Source: Muribaculaceae bacterium (lineage in GTDB: Bacteria; Bacteroidota; Bacteroidia; Bacteroidales; Muribaculaceae). From it: a stretch of 64,000 bases of DNA. Positions 33,778 to 43,409 of the stretch are shown piece after piece (the stretch's first letter is position 1; each line of letters opens with the position of its first letter). A program made the position numbers and the translations under genes. The stretch spans positions 62,001-126,000 of the forward strand of contig JAFZAC010000024.1 in NCBI GenBank assembly GCA_017548365.1, in the 5' to 3' direction. The notes under the pieces are model-generated. The model did not search any database, had not been told where the DNA came from, and worked only from the letters and a program-made list of their open reading frames with translations.

Positions 33778-35268
33778 ATGGCACAACAAAAGAAACAATG
33801 GATTGCTATCATTATGATGTTTTTCCTCTTCGCGATGATAGCATTCGTGACAAACCTCTGCACGCCAATGGCGACCATAGTGAAAAACCAGTTTGGCGCC
33901 TCGGAAGCAGCAGGTCAGATTGGCAACTATGCCAACTTCATCGCTTATCTGCTTATGGGAATCCCCAGCGGTATGCTAATCTCCAAATTTGGCTACAAGA
34001 AAACTGCTCTCATGGCACTTGTAGTGGGCATGATAGGGCTTGCACTGGAATACTTCAGTGGCACGCTTGGAAGCTATTGGGTATATCTGGCTGGAGCTTT
34101 CATCAGCGGCTTGTGCATGTGCATGCTTAACACTGTTGTAAACCCATTACTCAATGTACTCGGAGGTGGCGGAAAAACTGGAAACCAGTTCATTCAGATT
34201 GGTGGAGCTTTCAACTCTGCAGCTGCCGTGGCTGTATATATCCTTATGGGAGCTCTCATTGGCGAAGTGACTAAAAGAACCGGCATCAGCGACGCAACAC
34301 CCGCACTCGCAATAGCAGGAGGCGTATTTGTCGTGGCATTCATTATCCTGCTCTTTACCAAGATTCAAGAGCCTGAGCAAGCAAAGGTTGAGACAAAACT
34401 CATAAGCGGCGCCCTAAAACACCGTCATTTCGCGCTCGGAGCATTAGCAATATTCCTCTACATGAGCGTAGAAGTTGGCACCCCAACTTATATGGCAAGT
34501 TATTTGTCTGCCGACACTACTGACGCTATAGATAGCAAAGTCGCTCTCCTTAACGATACCACGATGAATATTAACGACAAAGCCAAAGCATACGTTGCTA
34601 TTAGAACCAACGTTGACTCGATAATGGCATCGGACAACGAAGACAAAAAACTTGACATACAAGACGAAATAAAACAAGTTAAAGAGGATATCAATAATGG
34701 CACGATAACTGCCGAAAAAATAAAGAAATCGCCTATAGGCATAGGCATCAGTGCAGAGATTGCCTTGTTAATCGCCGCCGTTTATTGGCTCATGATGTTT
34801 ATTGGTCGAACCATTGGCGGAAGCATCGGTGGGAAAGTGAGCAGCCGAGCTATGGTTTCTACTGTGGCAATACTTGCAATTACACTTATCGGATTTGGAA
34901 TCTTTGCTCCTACCGACATGACAATCAATGTTCCGGGGATTAAGTGGACCAATCTTTCTGTCGTGTGGACCAGAGTGCCGATTTGCATACTTGCCTTCAT
35001 CCTAGTGGGTCTTTGCACCTCGGTAATGTGGGGTGGCATCTTCAACATGGCCGTTGAGGGACTAGGCAAGTACACCGCTGCTGCAAGCGGCATTTTCATG
35101 ACAATGGTATTTGGCTGTGCAATAATGGTATTCGTTCAAGCCAAGGTTGCAGACAGCGTGGGCTACCTCAACAGCTACTTCATCCCATTGGCATGCGCCG
35201 CCTATATCCTGTTCTACGCATTAATAGGCAGCAGACCTTCTAAAAACGCCACAACCGAAGAAGAATAA
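33778..35268 (+). CDS. MFS transporter, FucP-like sugar permease type
   Basis: The 496-residue protein has 12 predicted helices and resembles the FHS (L-fucose permease-like) group of MFS carriers, with LLMGIPSGMLISKFGYKKT after helix 2 and VVNPLLNVLGGGGKTGNQF. The substrate cannot be read. Unusual: a hydrophilic, strongly charged insert of about 70 residues (245-318) lies between helices 7 and 8, which is normally a short periplasmic loop. The ATG at 33778 (MAQQKKQW) is chosen; the longer frame starts inside yggS. A terminator follows. Confidence 0.9.
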   Translation: MAQQKKQWIAIIMMFFLFAMIAFVTNLCTPMATIVKNQFGASEAAGQIGNYANFIAYLLMGIPSGMLISKFGYKKTALMALVVGMIGLALEYFSGTLGSYWVYLAGAFISGLCMCMLNTVVNPLLNVLGGGGKTGNQFIQIGGAFNSAAAVAVYILMGALIGEVTKRTGISDATPALAIAGGVFVVAFIILLFTKIQEPEQAKVETKLISGALKHRHFALGALAIFLYMSVEVGTPTYMASYLSADTTDAIDSKVALLNDTTMNINDKAKAYVAIRTNVDSIMASDNEDKKLDIQDEIKQVKEDINNGTITAEKIKKSPIGIGISAEIALLIAAVYWLMMFIGRTIGGSIGGKVSSRAMVSTVAILAITLIGFGIFAPTDMTINVPGIKWTNLSVVWTRVPICILAFILVGLCTSVMWGGIFNMAVEGLGKYTAAASGIFMTMVFGCAIMVFVQAKVADSVGYLNSYFIPLACAAYILFYALIGSRPSKNATTEEE

Positions 35269-35289
35269 AAGCTTATTTACATAGCATTG

Positions 35290-35323
35290 ATGGGCGCCAA
35301 AATCACATGGCGCCCATTTTTTT
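35290..35323 (+). terminator. Terminator after the MFS gene
   Basis: ATGGGCGCC and GGCGCCCAT form a perfect 9-bp stem, followed by a T-run. Confidence 0.9.
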
Positions 35324-35353
35324 ACCTTTTTGAGCAAAAAATACCGATTTTTC

Positions 35354-35384
35354 TTGCACATTATTATAATAATAACTATCTTCG
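35354..35384 (+). promoter_or_regulatory. Probable promoter of the transketolase gene
   Basis: TTG at 35354-35356, a 20-bp spacer and TATCTTCG (one mismatch to TAnnTTTG) at 35377-35384. Confidence 0.55.
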
Positions 35385-35434
35385 TGACGTAATATTCATA
35401 TATAGTATATATACATCATATATAACATAAATCT

Positions 35435-37489
35435 ATGATTGACGACAAAATGATGACTCGCGCGGCCAACAATATCCGTATCTTGGCCGCTGCAATGGTT
35501 GAAAACGCCAAATCGGGACACCCTGGAGGTGCAATGGGTGGAGCCGACTTCGCCAATGTGCTCTATAGCTCATTCCTAGTTCACGATCCCGACGATCCTC
35601 GTTGGTTCTCTCGTGACCGATTCTTCCTTGACCCCGGCCACATGTCACCAATGCTATACGCTACATTGCTCATGACAGGCAAATACACTATCGACGACAT
35701 CAAAGCCTTCCGTTCGTGGGGAAGCATAACACCAGGACATCCTGAGCTTGATGTAGAGCACGGCGTTGAAAATACCAGCGGACCATTGGGACAGGGCCAT
35801 GTAATGGCTGTGGGATGTGCCATTGCCGAGCGATTCATCGCCACACACTTCAGCGAGGTATTCGCACACAAGACATATGCTTTCATAAGCGACGGCGGCG
35901 TTCAAGAAGGAATCTCGCAAGAAGCGGGACGACTAGCTGGACACCTTGGGCTGAGCAACCTCATCATGTTTTACGACAGTAACTCGGTGCAGCTCTCAAC
36001 CATGTGCGATGCAGTAAGCACCGAGGACACCGCAATGAAATACCGCGCTTGGAACTGGAACGTCATTGAAATAGACGGCACCGACCCCACAGCAATCGCC
36101 AAAGCTATAGATAACGCTCAACACGAGACCGAGCGCCCCACCCTTATTATTGGCAAAACCATAATGGGAAGAGGATGCGTCACCGAGGATGGACAGAACT
36201 TCGAGGGACAATGCAGCACACACGGCAATCCTCTCAGCAAGTCGGGAGCCAGCTTCGAGAAGACCATCGAAAACCTAGGCGGCGACGCAGCCAATCCTTG
36301 GCAAGTGTCCCCCGAGGTAGCCGAGCTCTACAGCAAGCGGGCCGAACAGTTGCGCGACATCGTCGCCGACCGCAAAGCAAAAGAGAAAGCATGGTGCGAG
36401 GCCAACCCTGAGAAAGCAGCTCAGCTTGAACGCTATATCAGAGGTGAAGTTGATACAGTCGACTACGCAGCCATCGAACATAAGCCCAATCTTGCAACTC
36501 GTGCCTCAAGCGCCAATGTGCTCGGAGCTCTAGCCCAGAACGTAGGCAATATGATAGTGTCGAGCGCCGACCTTGCCAACAGCGACAAGACCGACGGATT
36601 CCTCAAAAAGACTAAAGCTTTTGCACGTGGTGACTTTGAGGGAGCCTTCTTACAGGCTGGCGTCAGTGAGCTCGCCATGACAGCTCTCATCAATGGCATA
36701 GCATTGCATGGCGGAATGATTGCTGCATGCGGCACGTTCTTTGTCTTCAGCGACTATATGAAACCTGCTGTACGCCTGTCGGCACTTATGGAACTGCCAG
36801 TGAAATTCATTTGGACTCACGACGCTTTCCGCGTGGGCGAGGACGGTCCCACTCACGAGCCCGTTGAACAAGAAGCACAAATACGCCTCATGGAGGAGCT
36901 CAAGAACCACAGTGGCCGCAACAGCATGCTCGTGCTGAGACCAGCCGACAGTGCCGAGTGCACAGTGGCTTGGAAAATGGCGATGGAAAACACTCTTACC
37001 CCCACCGCCCTCATCCTCTCGCGACAGAACATCAACGACCTGCCTTCACAACACGGCGATGACTATGCAGCACGCTACAATGATGCTTTGCAAGCCAAGA
37101 AGGGTGCTTACATATTATATAAAGACGAAAATCCACAAATAACACTCGTGGGCAACGGGTCGGAAGTGTCAACTCTCGTTGAAGCCGCCAAACTCATTAA
37201 AGAAGAACAAGAATTTAGGGTGCAAATTGTCTCTATTCCTTCGATTGGTCTTTTCAACAATCAACCTCAGGAATATCAGAATGAGGTTATACCACCCGAA
37301 ATACCCACCTTCGGACTCACTGCGGGACTTCCCTCAACACTGCAAAATGTGGTAAATGGAGGTACTGTTTTCGGACTTGACCACTTTGGCGCATCGGCTC
37401 CATACAAGATTTTGGACGAAAAATTCGGCTTTTCACCCCAAAATATTGCCTCTATTGTCCAAAAAAACCTCAAAAATCGCAAAAAATGA
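35435..37489 (+). CDS. tkt: Transketolase
   Basis: The 684-residue protein has all transketolase landmarks: SGHPGGAMGGADFANVLY near residue 27, GPLGQGHVMAVGCAIAER, the thiamine-diphosphate motif ISDGGVQEG, the pyrimidine domain with FVFSDYMKPAVRLSAL, and WTHDAFRVGEDGPTHEPVEQ. It moves two-carbon units between sugar phosphates in the non-oxidative pentose phosphate pathway. Length is normal. It is monocistronic: a separate promoter precedes the next gene. Confidence 0.97.
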   Translation: MIDDKMMTRAANNIRILAAAMVENAKSGHPGGAMGGADFANVLYSSFLVHDPDDPRWFSRDRFFLDPGHMSPMLYATLLMTGKYTIDDIKAFRSWGSITPGHPELDVEHGVENTSGPLGQGHVMAVGCAIAERFIATHFSEVFAHKTYAFISDGGVQEGISQEAGRLAGHLGLSNLIMFYDSNSVQLSTMCDAVSTEDTAMKYRAWNWNVIEIDGTDPTAIAKAIDNAQHETERPTLIIGKTIMGRGCVTEDGQNFEGQCSTHGNPLSKSGASFEKTIENLGGDAANPWQVSPEVAELYSKRAEQLRDIVADRKAKEKAWCEANPEKAAQLERYIRGEVDTVDYAAIEHKPNLATRASSANVLGALAQNVGNMIVSSADLANSDKTDGFLKKTKAFARGDFEGAFLQAGVSELAMTALINGIALHGGMIAACGTFFVFSDYMKPAVRLSALMELPVKFIWTHDAFRVGEDGPTHEPVEQEAQIRLMEELKNHSGRNSMLVLRPADSAECTVAWKMAMENTLTPTALILSRQNINDLPSQHGDDYAARYNDALQAKKGAYILYKDENPQITLVGNGSEVSTLVEAAKLIKEEQEFRVQIVSIPSIGLFNNQPQEYQNEVIPPEIPTFGLTAGLPSTLQNVVNGGTVFGLDHFGASAPYKILDEKFGFSPQNIASIVQKNLKNRKK

Positions 37490-37542
37490 CCTTTTTTTGA
37501 AGATTTTTTGGTGAAAATGATTAACAATCAAAAAAAAAGCTA

Positions 37543-37550
37543 TATATTTG
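37543..37550 (+). promoter_or_regulatory. -7 box for the second OmpA gene
   Basis: TATATTTG followed by CA, giving a 5' leader of about 70 nt, consistent with a highly expressed outer-membrane protein gene. Confidence 0.7.
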
Positions 37551-37628
37551 CACAATGTTTTGATAAGGTATACAATTTATTTTAGTGTTTAACAAATAAA
37601 AATTTTTATTTAACAAAAACGTAAGTCT

Positions 37629-38906
37629 ATGAAAAAGATTACATTACTAGCATGTGCATGTGCTCTTTTCTTGGCTCCTGTAGTTAACGCTCAGGAGGTA
37701 CAGTACGTTGAGGATCCCGCTCAGGGCTACATCTTCAACCGTATGCAAGACAACTGGTTCATCCAGGCCACAGGTGGTGTAGGTGTTTTGATGTCTTACA
37801 AAGACGCTAACATGAAGCTCGGTAAGCGCTTCCTCGCCCCCAAGGCTAATTTGTTCATCGGTAAGTGGTTCTCTCCACTGCTGGGTGTTCGCATCGGCGG
37901 TCACTTTGAGCAGATGAAGGGCGCTACCGACACCGATCGCGCTATCGGTTTCCGCACCGACATGGGCGACGAATTGAAGGATGATGCTCGCGGTTTGTAT
38001 GGACAGAAGTTCAATCGCATTGGTGTTACCGGCGATGTTCTGTTCAATGTTACCAATTGGATTTGCGGTTACAGACCTGGTCGTTTCTACAACGCTACAG
38101 TTTATGCTGGTGCTTCTACTAGCTGGAACTTCTACAATGACAAAGCCGATGGCTCTGGCAGCTGGAAGTACATGGGTAAATACAACGGTGTAGATGGTAT
38201 GCACAGCCGCAACTTCGCTCTCCAAGCTGGTTTGCTCAACAGCTTCGCTCTTGGCAAGCACGTTGACCTCCTCCTCGACCTCCGTTTCGACATGATTCAG
38301 GAGCACATCGACGGTGGTGGCCGCAAGACTTGGAACGAGTACCCAAGCGTACAGCTCGGTTTCGCTTACAAGTTTGGTAAGACTGAGTGGAATGCTCCAG
38401 TTGTTCCTATCTGCCCACAGGTTAAGGACAACAGCGCTGATCTCGACGCACTCCGTAACAAGCTGGCTCAAGCTAACGCTAAGATCCGTGACCTTGAGAA
38501 CCAACTTAACGACTGCCTCAAGAAGAAGAACACTCCACAACCTGTTACCCCACAAAACAACCTGACTACCATCACTAACGATGCTCCTCTGGCTACTATC
38601 TACTATCCAAGAGGTAAGTCTTACATCACTCCAGTACAAATGGAGATCGTAGAGGCTGTTTCTGAGGTTATGAAGGGCGAGAACAATGATTATCGTCTGA
38701 TTGGTTGGGCCGACAACTACACTGGTAACGACGACATCAACATTAAGCTTCGTCACGACCGTGTAAACGGCGTTAAGAACGCTCTTATGGACAGAGGTGT
38801 TGAAGGAAGCCGTCTCGACACTGAGACTAACGACGACAACCATCCTTACTGCACAAGCTTGCAGACTGCTCCTCTCGGCCGTTGCGTAACTATCAACCGC
38901 AAATAA
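37629..38906 (+). CDS. OmpA-family outer-membrane protein (second copy)
   Basis: The 425-residue protein has a signal peptide ending in VNAQ, a beta-barrel domain of about 235 residues, a coiled-coil linker (LDALRNKLAQANAKIRDLEN) and a C-terminal OmpA domain (ATIYYPRGKSYITPVQMEI ... INIKLRHDRVNGVKNAL). Codon use is markedly biased (GCT, GTT, AAG, ATC), which suggests strong expression. Same layout as 1728-2969 but only distantly similar in the barrel. It anchors the outer membrane to peptidoglycan. Confidence 0.93.
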   Translation: MKKITLLACACALFLAPVVNAQEVQYVEDPAQGYIFNRMQDNWFIQATGGVGVLMSYKDANMKLGKRFLAPKANLFIGKWFSPLLGVRIGGHFEQMKGATDTDRAIGFRTDMGDELKDDARGLYGQKFNRIGVTGDVLFNVTNWICGYRPGRFYNATVYAGASTSWNFYNDKADGSGSWKYMGKYNGVDGMHSRNFALQAGLLNSFALGKHVDLLLDLRFDMIQEHIDGGGRKTWNEYPSVQLGFAYKFGKTEWNAPVVPICPQVKDNSADLDALRNKLAQANAKIRDLENQLNDCLKKKNTPQPVTPQNNLTTITNDAPLATIYYPRGKSYITPVQMEIVEAVSEVMKGENNDYRLIGWADNYTGNDDINIKLRHDRVNGVKNALMDRGVEGSRLDTETNDDNHPYCTSLQTAPLGRCVTINRK

Positions 38907-38938
38907 TTCGGACGAATTAGATCATTAAACTTAAAAAA

Positions 38939-38968
38939 GTCTTGCACTCATGTGCAGGACTTTTTTTT
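38939..38968 (+). terminator. Terminator after the second OmpA gene
   Basis: GTCTTGCAC and GTGCAGGAC pair (one G-T) around TCAT, followed by eight T. Confidence 0.92.
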
Positions 38969-39000
38969 GCTCATGACACAACAACTCCAAGAATCTTCAT

Positions 39001-39031
39001 TTTGTTGAACCAACTTATTTCACTAATTTTG
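39001..39031 (+). promoter_or_regulatory. Promoter of the MATE transporter gene
   Basis: TTTG at 39001-39004, a 19-bp spacer and TAATTTTG at 39024-39031, a full consensus match. Confidence 0.8.
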
Positions 39032-39067
39032 CACATTAATCACATTACTCTAGCTACTTAATCATTG

Positions 39068-40498
39068 ATGGCTAACAAAAGCAAAAAAAATCTTATTGAC
39101 AAGATAAAAAACGGGCAGCACATGACACTCAAGGAGCAGTTACGGCTCACCATCAACTTGAGCACACCCGCTATTCTTGCCCAGCTCTCAATGATAATAA
39201 TGCAGTATATCGACGCAGCTATGGTTGGCAGCCTGGGAGCCGATGACAGTGCCGCAATCGGACTCGTGTCGGCATCAACATGGCTGTTGGGAGGACTGTT
39301 GAGCGCAGCAGCAATGGGATTTACGGTTCAAGTAGCTCACCACATTGGAGCAAACGATAGCAACGAAGCACGCAGCGTGTTGCGACAATCACTAATCTCT
39401 TGCCTCATCTTCAGCGTTTCACTAGCACTTATAGGAGCTGCAATCAGCGCACCTCTCCCCCATTGGCTTAGAGGCAACGAAACAATATGCGAAAAAGCGA
39501 CAACCTACTTCCTTATTCTAGCCCTGTGCCTACCATTCTTACAGATTGAGTTTCTTGCCGGAGGCATGTTGCGTAGCAGCGGCAATATGAAAGTGCCTGG
39601 CATGCTTAATATATTAATGTGTATACTTGATGTTGCGTTCAATTTCTTCTTTATCTTTCCTACTCGAGATGTTACAGTGGCAGGTTTCCAGCTTCACATA
39701 CCAGGATTTGGACTAGGAGTGGTAGGAGCTGCTACAGGAACAGTACTTGCCGAGCTAGTAACTTGCCTGCTCATGCTATACTTCCTACTGGCGCGCTCAA
39801 GAGACCTGAAACTCACTAATACCAGAGGATCTTACAGGCCCACAAAGCAGTGTCTGAAACGCGCCTACAAAATTAGTTTTCCCATTGGACTGCAGCATGT
39901 GATGATGAGTGGAGCTTATATCGCCACAACCGCAATTGTCGCACCACTAGGAAACATTGCGCTTGCGGCAAACATATTTGCTATTACTGCCGAAAGCCTC
40001 TGCTATATGCCTGGATATGGCATTGGAGAGGCAGCTACAACTCTTGTTGGTCAAAGTGCCGGAGCAGCACGTAAAGATCTTATGAAACGATTTGCCACCA
40101 TCACCGTTCTCTTGGGAGTTGCAACAATGACTGTCATGGGAGTTCTAATGTATACCTGTGCTCACCTCATGATGAGTTTCATGTCGCCCGTCGACGCTAT
40201 AATAGACCTGGGGACACAATGCCTTCGCATCGAAGCCTGGGCCGAGCCACTCTACGCCACTGCAATCGTGAGCTATGGAGTGATGGTCGGGGCAGGAGAC
40301 ACTCTCATACCATCCATCCTCAATCTAGGCAGCATTTGGATTGTGCGCATCACTCTGGCAATTCTACTGGCAGCTTCTATGGGACTGATTGGTGTTTGGA
40401 TTGCAATGTGCATCGAGTTATGCGTGCGCGGCTCATTATTCCTCATCCGACTAACTTCAGGGCGCTGGATTAAGAAAACTTCAATTATTAAGAGTTAA
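39068..40498 (+). CDS. MATE-family efflux transporter
   Basis: The protein (about 476 residues) has 12 helices in two repeats and the MATE signatures TINLSTPAILAQLSMIIMQYIDAAMVGSLGA-type N terminus and GIGEAATTLVGQSAGA in the second half. It exports cationic compounds using Na+ or H+ gradients; substrate not determinable. The ATG at 39068 is taken as start; the TTG at 39065 is less likely. Single-gene unit between its own promoter and the promoter of the PatB gene. Confidence 0.94.
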   Translation: MANKSKKNLIDKIKNGQHMTLKEQLRLTINLSTPAILAQLSMIIMQYIDAAMVGSLGADDSAAIGLVSASTWLLGGLLSAAAMGFTVQVAHHIGANDSNEARSVLRQSLISCLIFSVSLALIGAAISAPLPHWLRGNETICEKATTYFLILALCLPFLQIEFLAGGMLRSSGNMKVPGMLNILMCILDVAFNFFFIFPTRDVTVAGFQLHIPGFGLGVVGAATGTVLAELVTCLLMLYFLLARSRDLKLTNTRGSYRPTKQCLKRAYKISFPIGLQHVMMSGAYIATTAIVAPLGNIALAANIFAITAESLCYMPGYGIGEAATTLVGQSAGAARKDLMKRFATITVLLGVATMTVMGVLMYTCAHLMMSFMSPVDAIIDLGTQCLRIEAWAEPLYATAIVSYGVMVGAGDTLIPSILNLGSIWIVRITLAILLAASMGLIGVWIAMCIELCVRGSLFLIRLTSGRWIKKTSIIKS

Positions 40499-40535
40499 AA
40501 TACTCAAATTATTCAATAATAAATCATAATTTGAT

Positions 40536-40543
40536 TAACTTTG
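40536..40543 (+). promoter_or_regulatory. -7 box for the PatB-like gene
   Basis: TAACTTTG followed by CA, 32 bp before the start codon. Confidence 0.65.
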
Positions 40544-40574
40544 CATAATAGATACGTAAACCAAGCAAGAAACA

Positions 40575-41744
40575 ATGAACAACAACAAATTTAACTTTGA
40601 CGAGATTGTCAACCGTCGCAATACACATTCTGTAAAATGGGATAAATGTGAAAGCGACGACATTATTCCCATGTGGATTGCCGACATGGATTTCAAGGCT
40701 GCACCTTGTATTATCGATGCATTAAAACAACGGCTCGAACACGGTGTATTCGGATATGCCAATGTACCCGAAGAATTTTACGATTCAATTATCAATTGGT
40801 TTGAACGTCGACACAACTGGAAAATCGACCGCAATTGGATAGAGTATACCACTGGTGTCGTTCCAGCTATTGATGCAGTACTCAGAGCAGTCACTTCTCC
40901 TGGAGAGAATGTAGTAGTTCTCACTCCCATCTACAACTGCTTTTTCACTTGCATCGAGAGTAACAACTGCAATGTGGTTGAGGTTCCACTAACTTTCAAT
41001 AACGATTATTCCTATTCTATTGACTACGACGCACTTGACAAAGCACTCAACGATGACAACACCCACACCTTGCTCTTCTGCAACCCTCACAACCCCGCAG
41101 GACGCGTGTGGACAAAAGATGAGATGCTCAATGTCAACGACCTGTGCATTAAGCATGGCGTTACAGTAATCAGCGACGAAATACACTGCGAGATGGTAAT
41201 GCCAGGACACGACTACACTCCATTTGCAACAATTTCACAAGAGGCCCAGAATAACTGCATCACTTGCGGTTCTCCAAGCAAGTCGTTCAATATCGCTGGA
41301 TTGCAGGCCGCATTCATAGTAAGCAACAACCCCGACACTAAGGCCAAAATCAACAAAGCACTCATCGACAATCAAGTGTGCGCTATCAATCCTTTCGGAC
41401 TTGAGGCATTCATGGCAGCCTATAACCATGGAGAGAACTGGATTCTTGAGTTCAACGAATACATTTGCGGCAACTTCCAGCTAATGCGTGACATGATGAA
41501 CAAGGAGCTTCCTGCATTCCACATCACCCCCATCGAAGGATCTTATCTCGCATGGATTGATGTTACACCCACTGGAATGACTAGCGCTCAAGTCACACAA
41601 AAGATTCTTGACGATGGCAAAGTTCTTGTCAATGACGGAGCCATGTATGGTAAAGCAGGCGATGGATTCATACGCATAAACCTCGCCACTCAGCGCTCAG
41701 TAGTAGAAGAAGCCACACATCGCATCATCAAAGCTATGAAATAA
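40575..41744 (+). CDS. PatB/MalY-type PLP aminotransferase, putative cystathionine beta-lyase
   Basis: The 389-residue protein is a fold-type I PLP enzyme with the PatB/MalY signatures: PMWIADMDF, FGYANVPEEFYDSIINW, YTTGVVPAIDAVL, NPHNPAGRVW, VISDEIHCE and SPSKSFNIAG with the PLP lysine at Lys236. PatB-type enzymes cleave C-S bonds of cystathionine or cysteine conjugates, releasing pyruvate, ammonia and a thiol. The exact substrate is not readable. It has its own promoter box and terminator. Confidence 0.93.
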   Translation: MNNNKFNFDEIVNRRNTHSVKWDKCESDDIIPMWIADMDFKAAPCIIDALKQRLEHGVFGYANVPEEFYDSIINWFERRHNWKIDRNWIEYTTGVVPAIDAVLRAVTSPGENVVVLTPIYNCFFTCIESNNCNVVEVPLTFNNDYSYSIDYDALDKALNDDNTHTLLFCNPHNPAGRVWTKDEMLNVNDLCIKHGVTVISDEIHCEMVMPGHDYTPFATISQEAQNNCITCGSPSKSFNIAGLQAAFIVSNNPDTKAKINKALIDNQVCAINPFGLEAFMAAYNHGENWILEFNEYICGNFQLMRDMMNKELPAFHITPIEGSYLAWIDVTPTGMTSAQVTQKILDDGKVLVNDGAMYGKAGDGFIRINLATQRSVVEEATHRIIKAMK

Positions 41745-41766
41745 TATCCTATCATGATAATCAAAA

Positions 41767-41809
41767 AAAACACCGCTTGAAATGTACTTCTCAAAGCGGT
41801 GTTTTATTT
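41767..41809 (+). terminator. Terminator after the PatB-like gene
   Basis: AAAACACCGCTT and AAGCGGTGTTTT form a 12-bp perfect stem followed by ATTTT. Confidence 0.9.
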
Positions 41810-41848
41810 TATTAACAGCTTAGTCTTTTCTACGTAATATAAAACCAC

Positions 41849-41856
41849 TAAATTTG
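41849..41856 (+). promoter_or_regulatory. -7 box for the MBOAT/DHHW operon
   Basis: TAAATTTG followed by CA, 79 bp before the MBOAT start codon. Confidence 0.65.
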
Positions 41857-41934
41857 CACAATTTTTGAAAAACTCTTATACATACTCCAACTTTTTATTA
41901 TAGTCACACTATAATAACATAGTACAACGAATAT

Positions 41935-43383
41935 ATGGTTTTTGCCGACTTATTTTTTCTTTTTGTTTTCATTCCGGCTTTTGCGATATGCTATTTGCTG
42001 GCATCTATTTTTGACAAGAAGCTGAACTCCAACAGAATCGCTCAGGTAAACACCTGTAAGAACTGGACTTTGGTTGCATTCTCTCTCATCTTCTATGCTT
42101 GGGGAGAACCTGTATACGTCTTCCTCATGCTATTGAGTGTTCTTGTCAACTTCATTCTTGGGCGAATTATTGACAATCAAGAGAGACACCGCAAGGCGGC
42201 ACTTGTCATTGGCTTGGTGTGCAACATAGGCATTATTGCCACCTTCAAATATCTAGGATTCCTTGCTCAACTGCTCATAGATGTAGGCATTCCAGTGGCA
42301 AAGCCCAATATTGCGCTACCCATCGGTATCAGCTTCTATACCTTCCAGTCAATGTCCTATCTCATTGACGTTTACCGCAGAGTATCGCCAGCACAGCGAC
42401 GATATCGTGACCTCTTGCTCTACATATCGATGTTCCCACAGCTCATCGCTGGCCCCATCGTAAGATATGAAACTATTGCCTCCGAAATTAACAACCGTCA
42501 TGTCACTGCTCAAGACTTTGCCGATGGCGTCTTCCGATTTCTCTTGGGACTTGGAAAGAAAGTGATAATAGCCAATCAACTCTCGCTCGTGTCAACTCAG
42601 TTCTTGAAAGACGGATTAGGCTCACTATCTACAACAGGAGCATGGGTCGGGCTATTAGCTTTCACTTTCCAAATTTACTTCGACTTCTCTGGCTATAGCG
42701 ACATGGCAATAGGAATGGGACGTTGCATGGGATTCCACTTCAAGGAGAACTTTGACCACCCCTACTGCAGCTCAACTATTACCGAGTTCTGGAGAAGATG
42801 GCACATATCGCTTGGTAGCTTCTTCCGCGATTATGTTTACATACCCATGGGAGGTAACCGCAAGCATCAAACTTTCAATATCGCTGTCGTATGGGCGCTC
42901 ACGGGTTTATGGCATGGAGCTAGCTGGAACTTCGTCTTATGGGGCGTTTATTTCGGATTCATCCTTATTTTCGAGAAGTATGTTATTTTACCTTATGTCA
43001 AGCCACGATGTCCACGATTCTTGATGCACATCTATAGTATCTTGCTCTTCGTTTTGGGATGGGGTATTTTCTATTACGTCGACTTCAACCAGCTAATCAG
43101 GTTTTTTGCCGTATTATTTGGCATAAGTGCTATAAAGACCGATTTCATATCGCAGGCAGCTCTGCTCGACCACTTCTGGATTTGGGTTGCTGCAATCCTG
43201 TTTAGTATGCCACTGCGCAACTATGCGGCAAAACTCACCACTCGGCTCTCGAGAGGCAACACCGCCATAGAGCAGAACATCTTCCTTATTGCTAGAATTG
43301 CAACTTCAATCGTTATTCTTGTTCTTAGCGTGGCACTACTTGTTGGAGCCACCAACAATCCGTTCCTATACACACGTTTCTAA
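41935..43383 (+). CDS. MBOAT-family O-acyltransferase (AlgI-like)
   Basis: The 482-residue membrane protein has about 11 helices and the AlgI/PatA pattern: YAWGEPVYVFLMLLSVLVNF, GISFYTFQSMSYLIDVYR, PQLIAGPIVRY, FSGYSDMAIGMGR, STITEFWRRWHISLGSFFRDY and GLWHGASWNF with the catalytic His327. AlgI-type proteins pass acetyl groups from the cytoplasm across the inner membrane for transfer to a periplasmic or surface polysaccharide. The two genes after it, 26 and 40 bp apart, encode AlgX/DHHW-like proteins that would complete the transfer. The target glycan is unknown. Confidence 0.95.
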   Translation: MVFADLFFLFVFIPAFAICYLLASIFDKKLNSNRIAQVNTCKNWTLVAFSLIFYAWGEPVYVFLMLLSVLVNFILGRIIDNQERHRKAALVIGLVCNIGIIATFKYLGFLAQLLIDVGIPVAKPNIALPIGISFYTFQSMSYLIDVYRRVSPAQRRYRDLLLYISMFPQLIAGPIVRYETIASEINNRHVTAQDFADGVFRFLLGLGKKVIIANQLSLVSTQFLKDGLGSLSTTGAWVGLLAFTFQIYFDFSGYSDMAIGMGRCMGFHFKENFDHPYCSSTITEFWRRWHISLGSFFRDYVYIPMGGNRKHQTFNIAVVWALTGLWHGASWNFVLWGVYFGFILIFEKYVILPYVKPRCPRFLMHIYSILLFVLGWGIFYYVDFNQLIRFFAVLFGISAIKTDFISQAALLDHFWIWVAAILFSMPLRNYAAKLTTRLSRGNTAIEQNIFLIARIATSIVILVLSVALLVGATNNPFLYTRF

Positions 43384-43409
43384 TCTAAGAATATTATAAT
43401 CAATTTATT

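Noticed and set aside
37647..38843. 398-codon open frame on the minus strand
   Set aside because: Antisense to the second OmpA gene; the long frame is produced by its strongly biased codons and has Val/Leu-rich, non-protein-like content.
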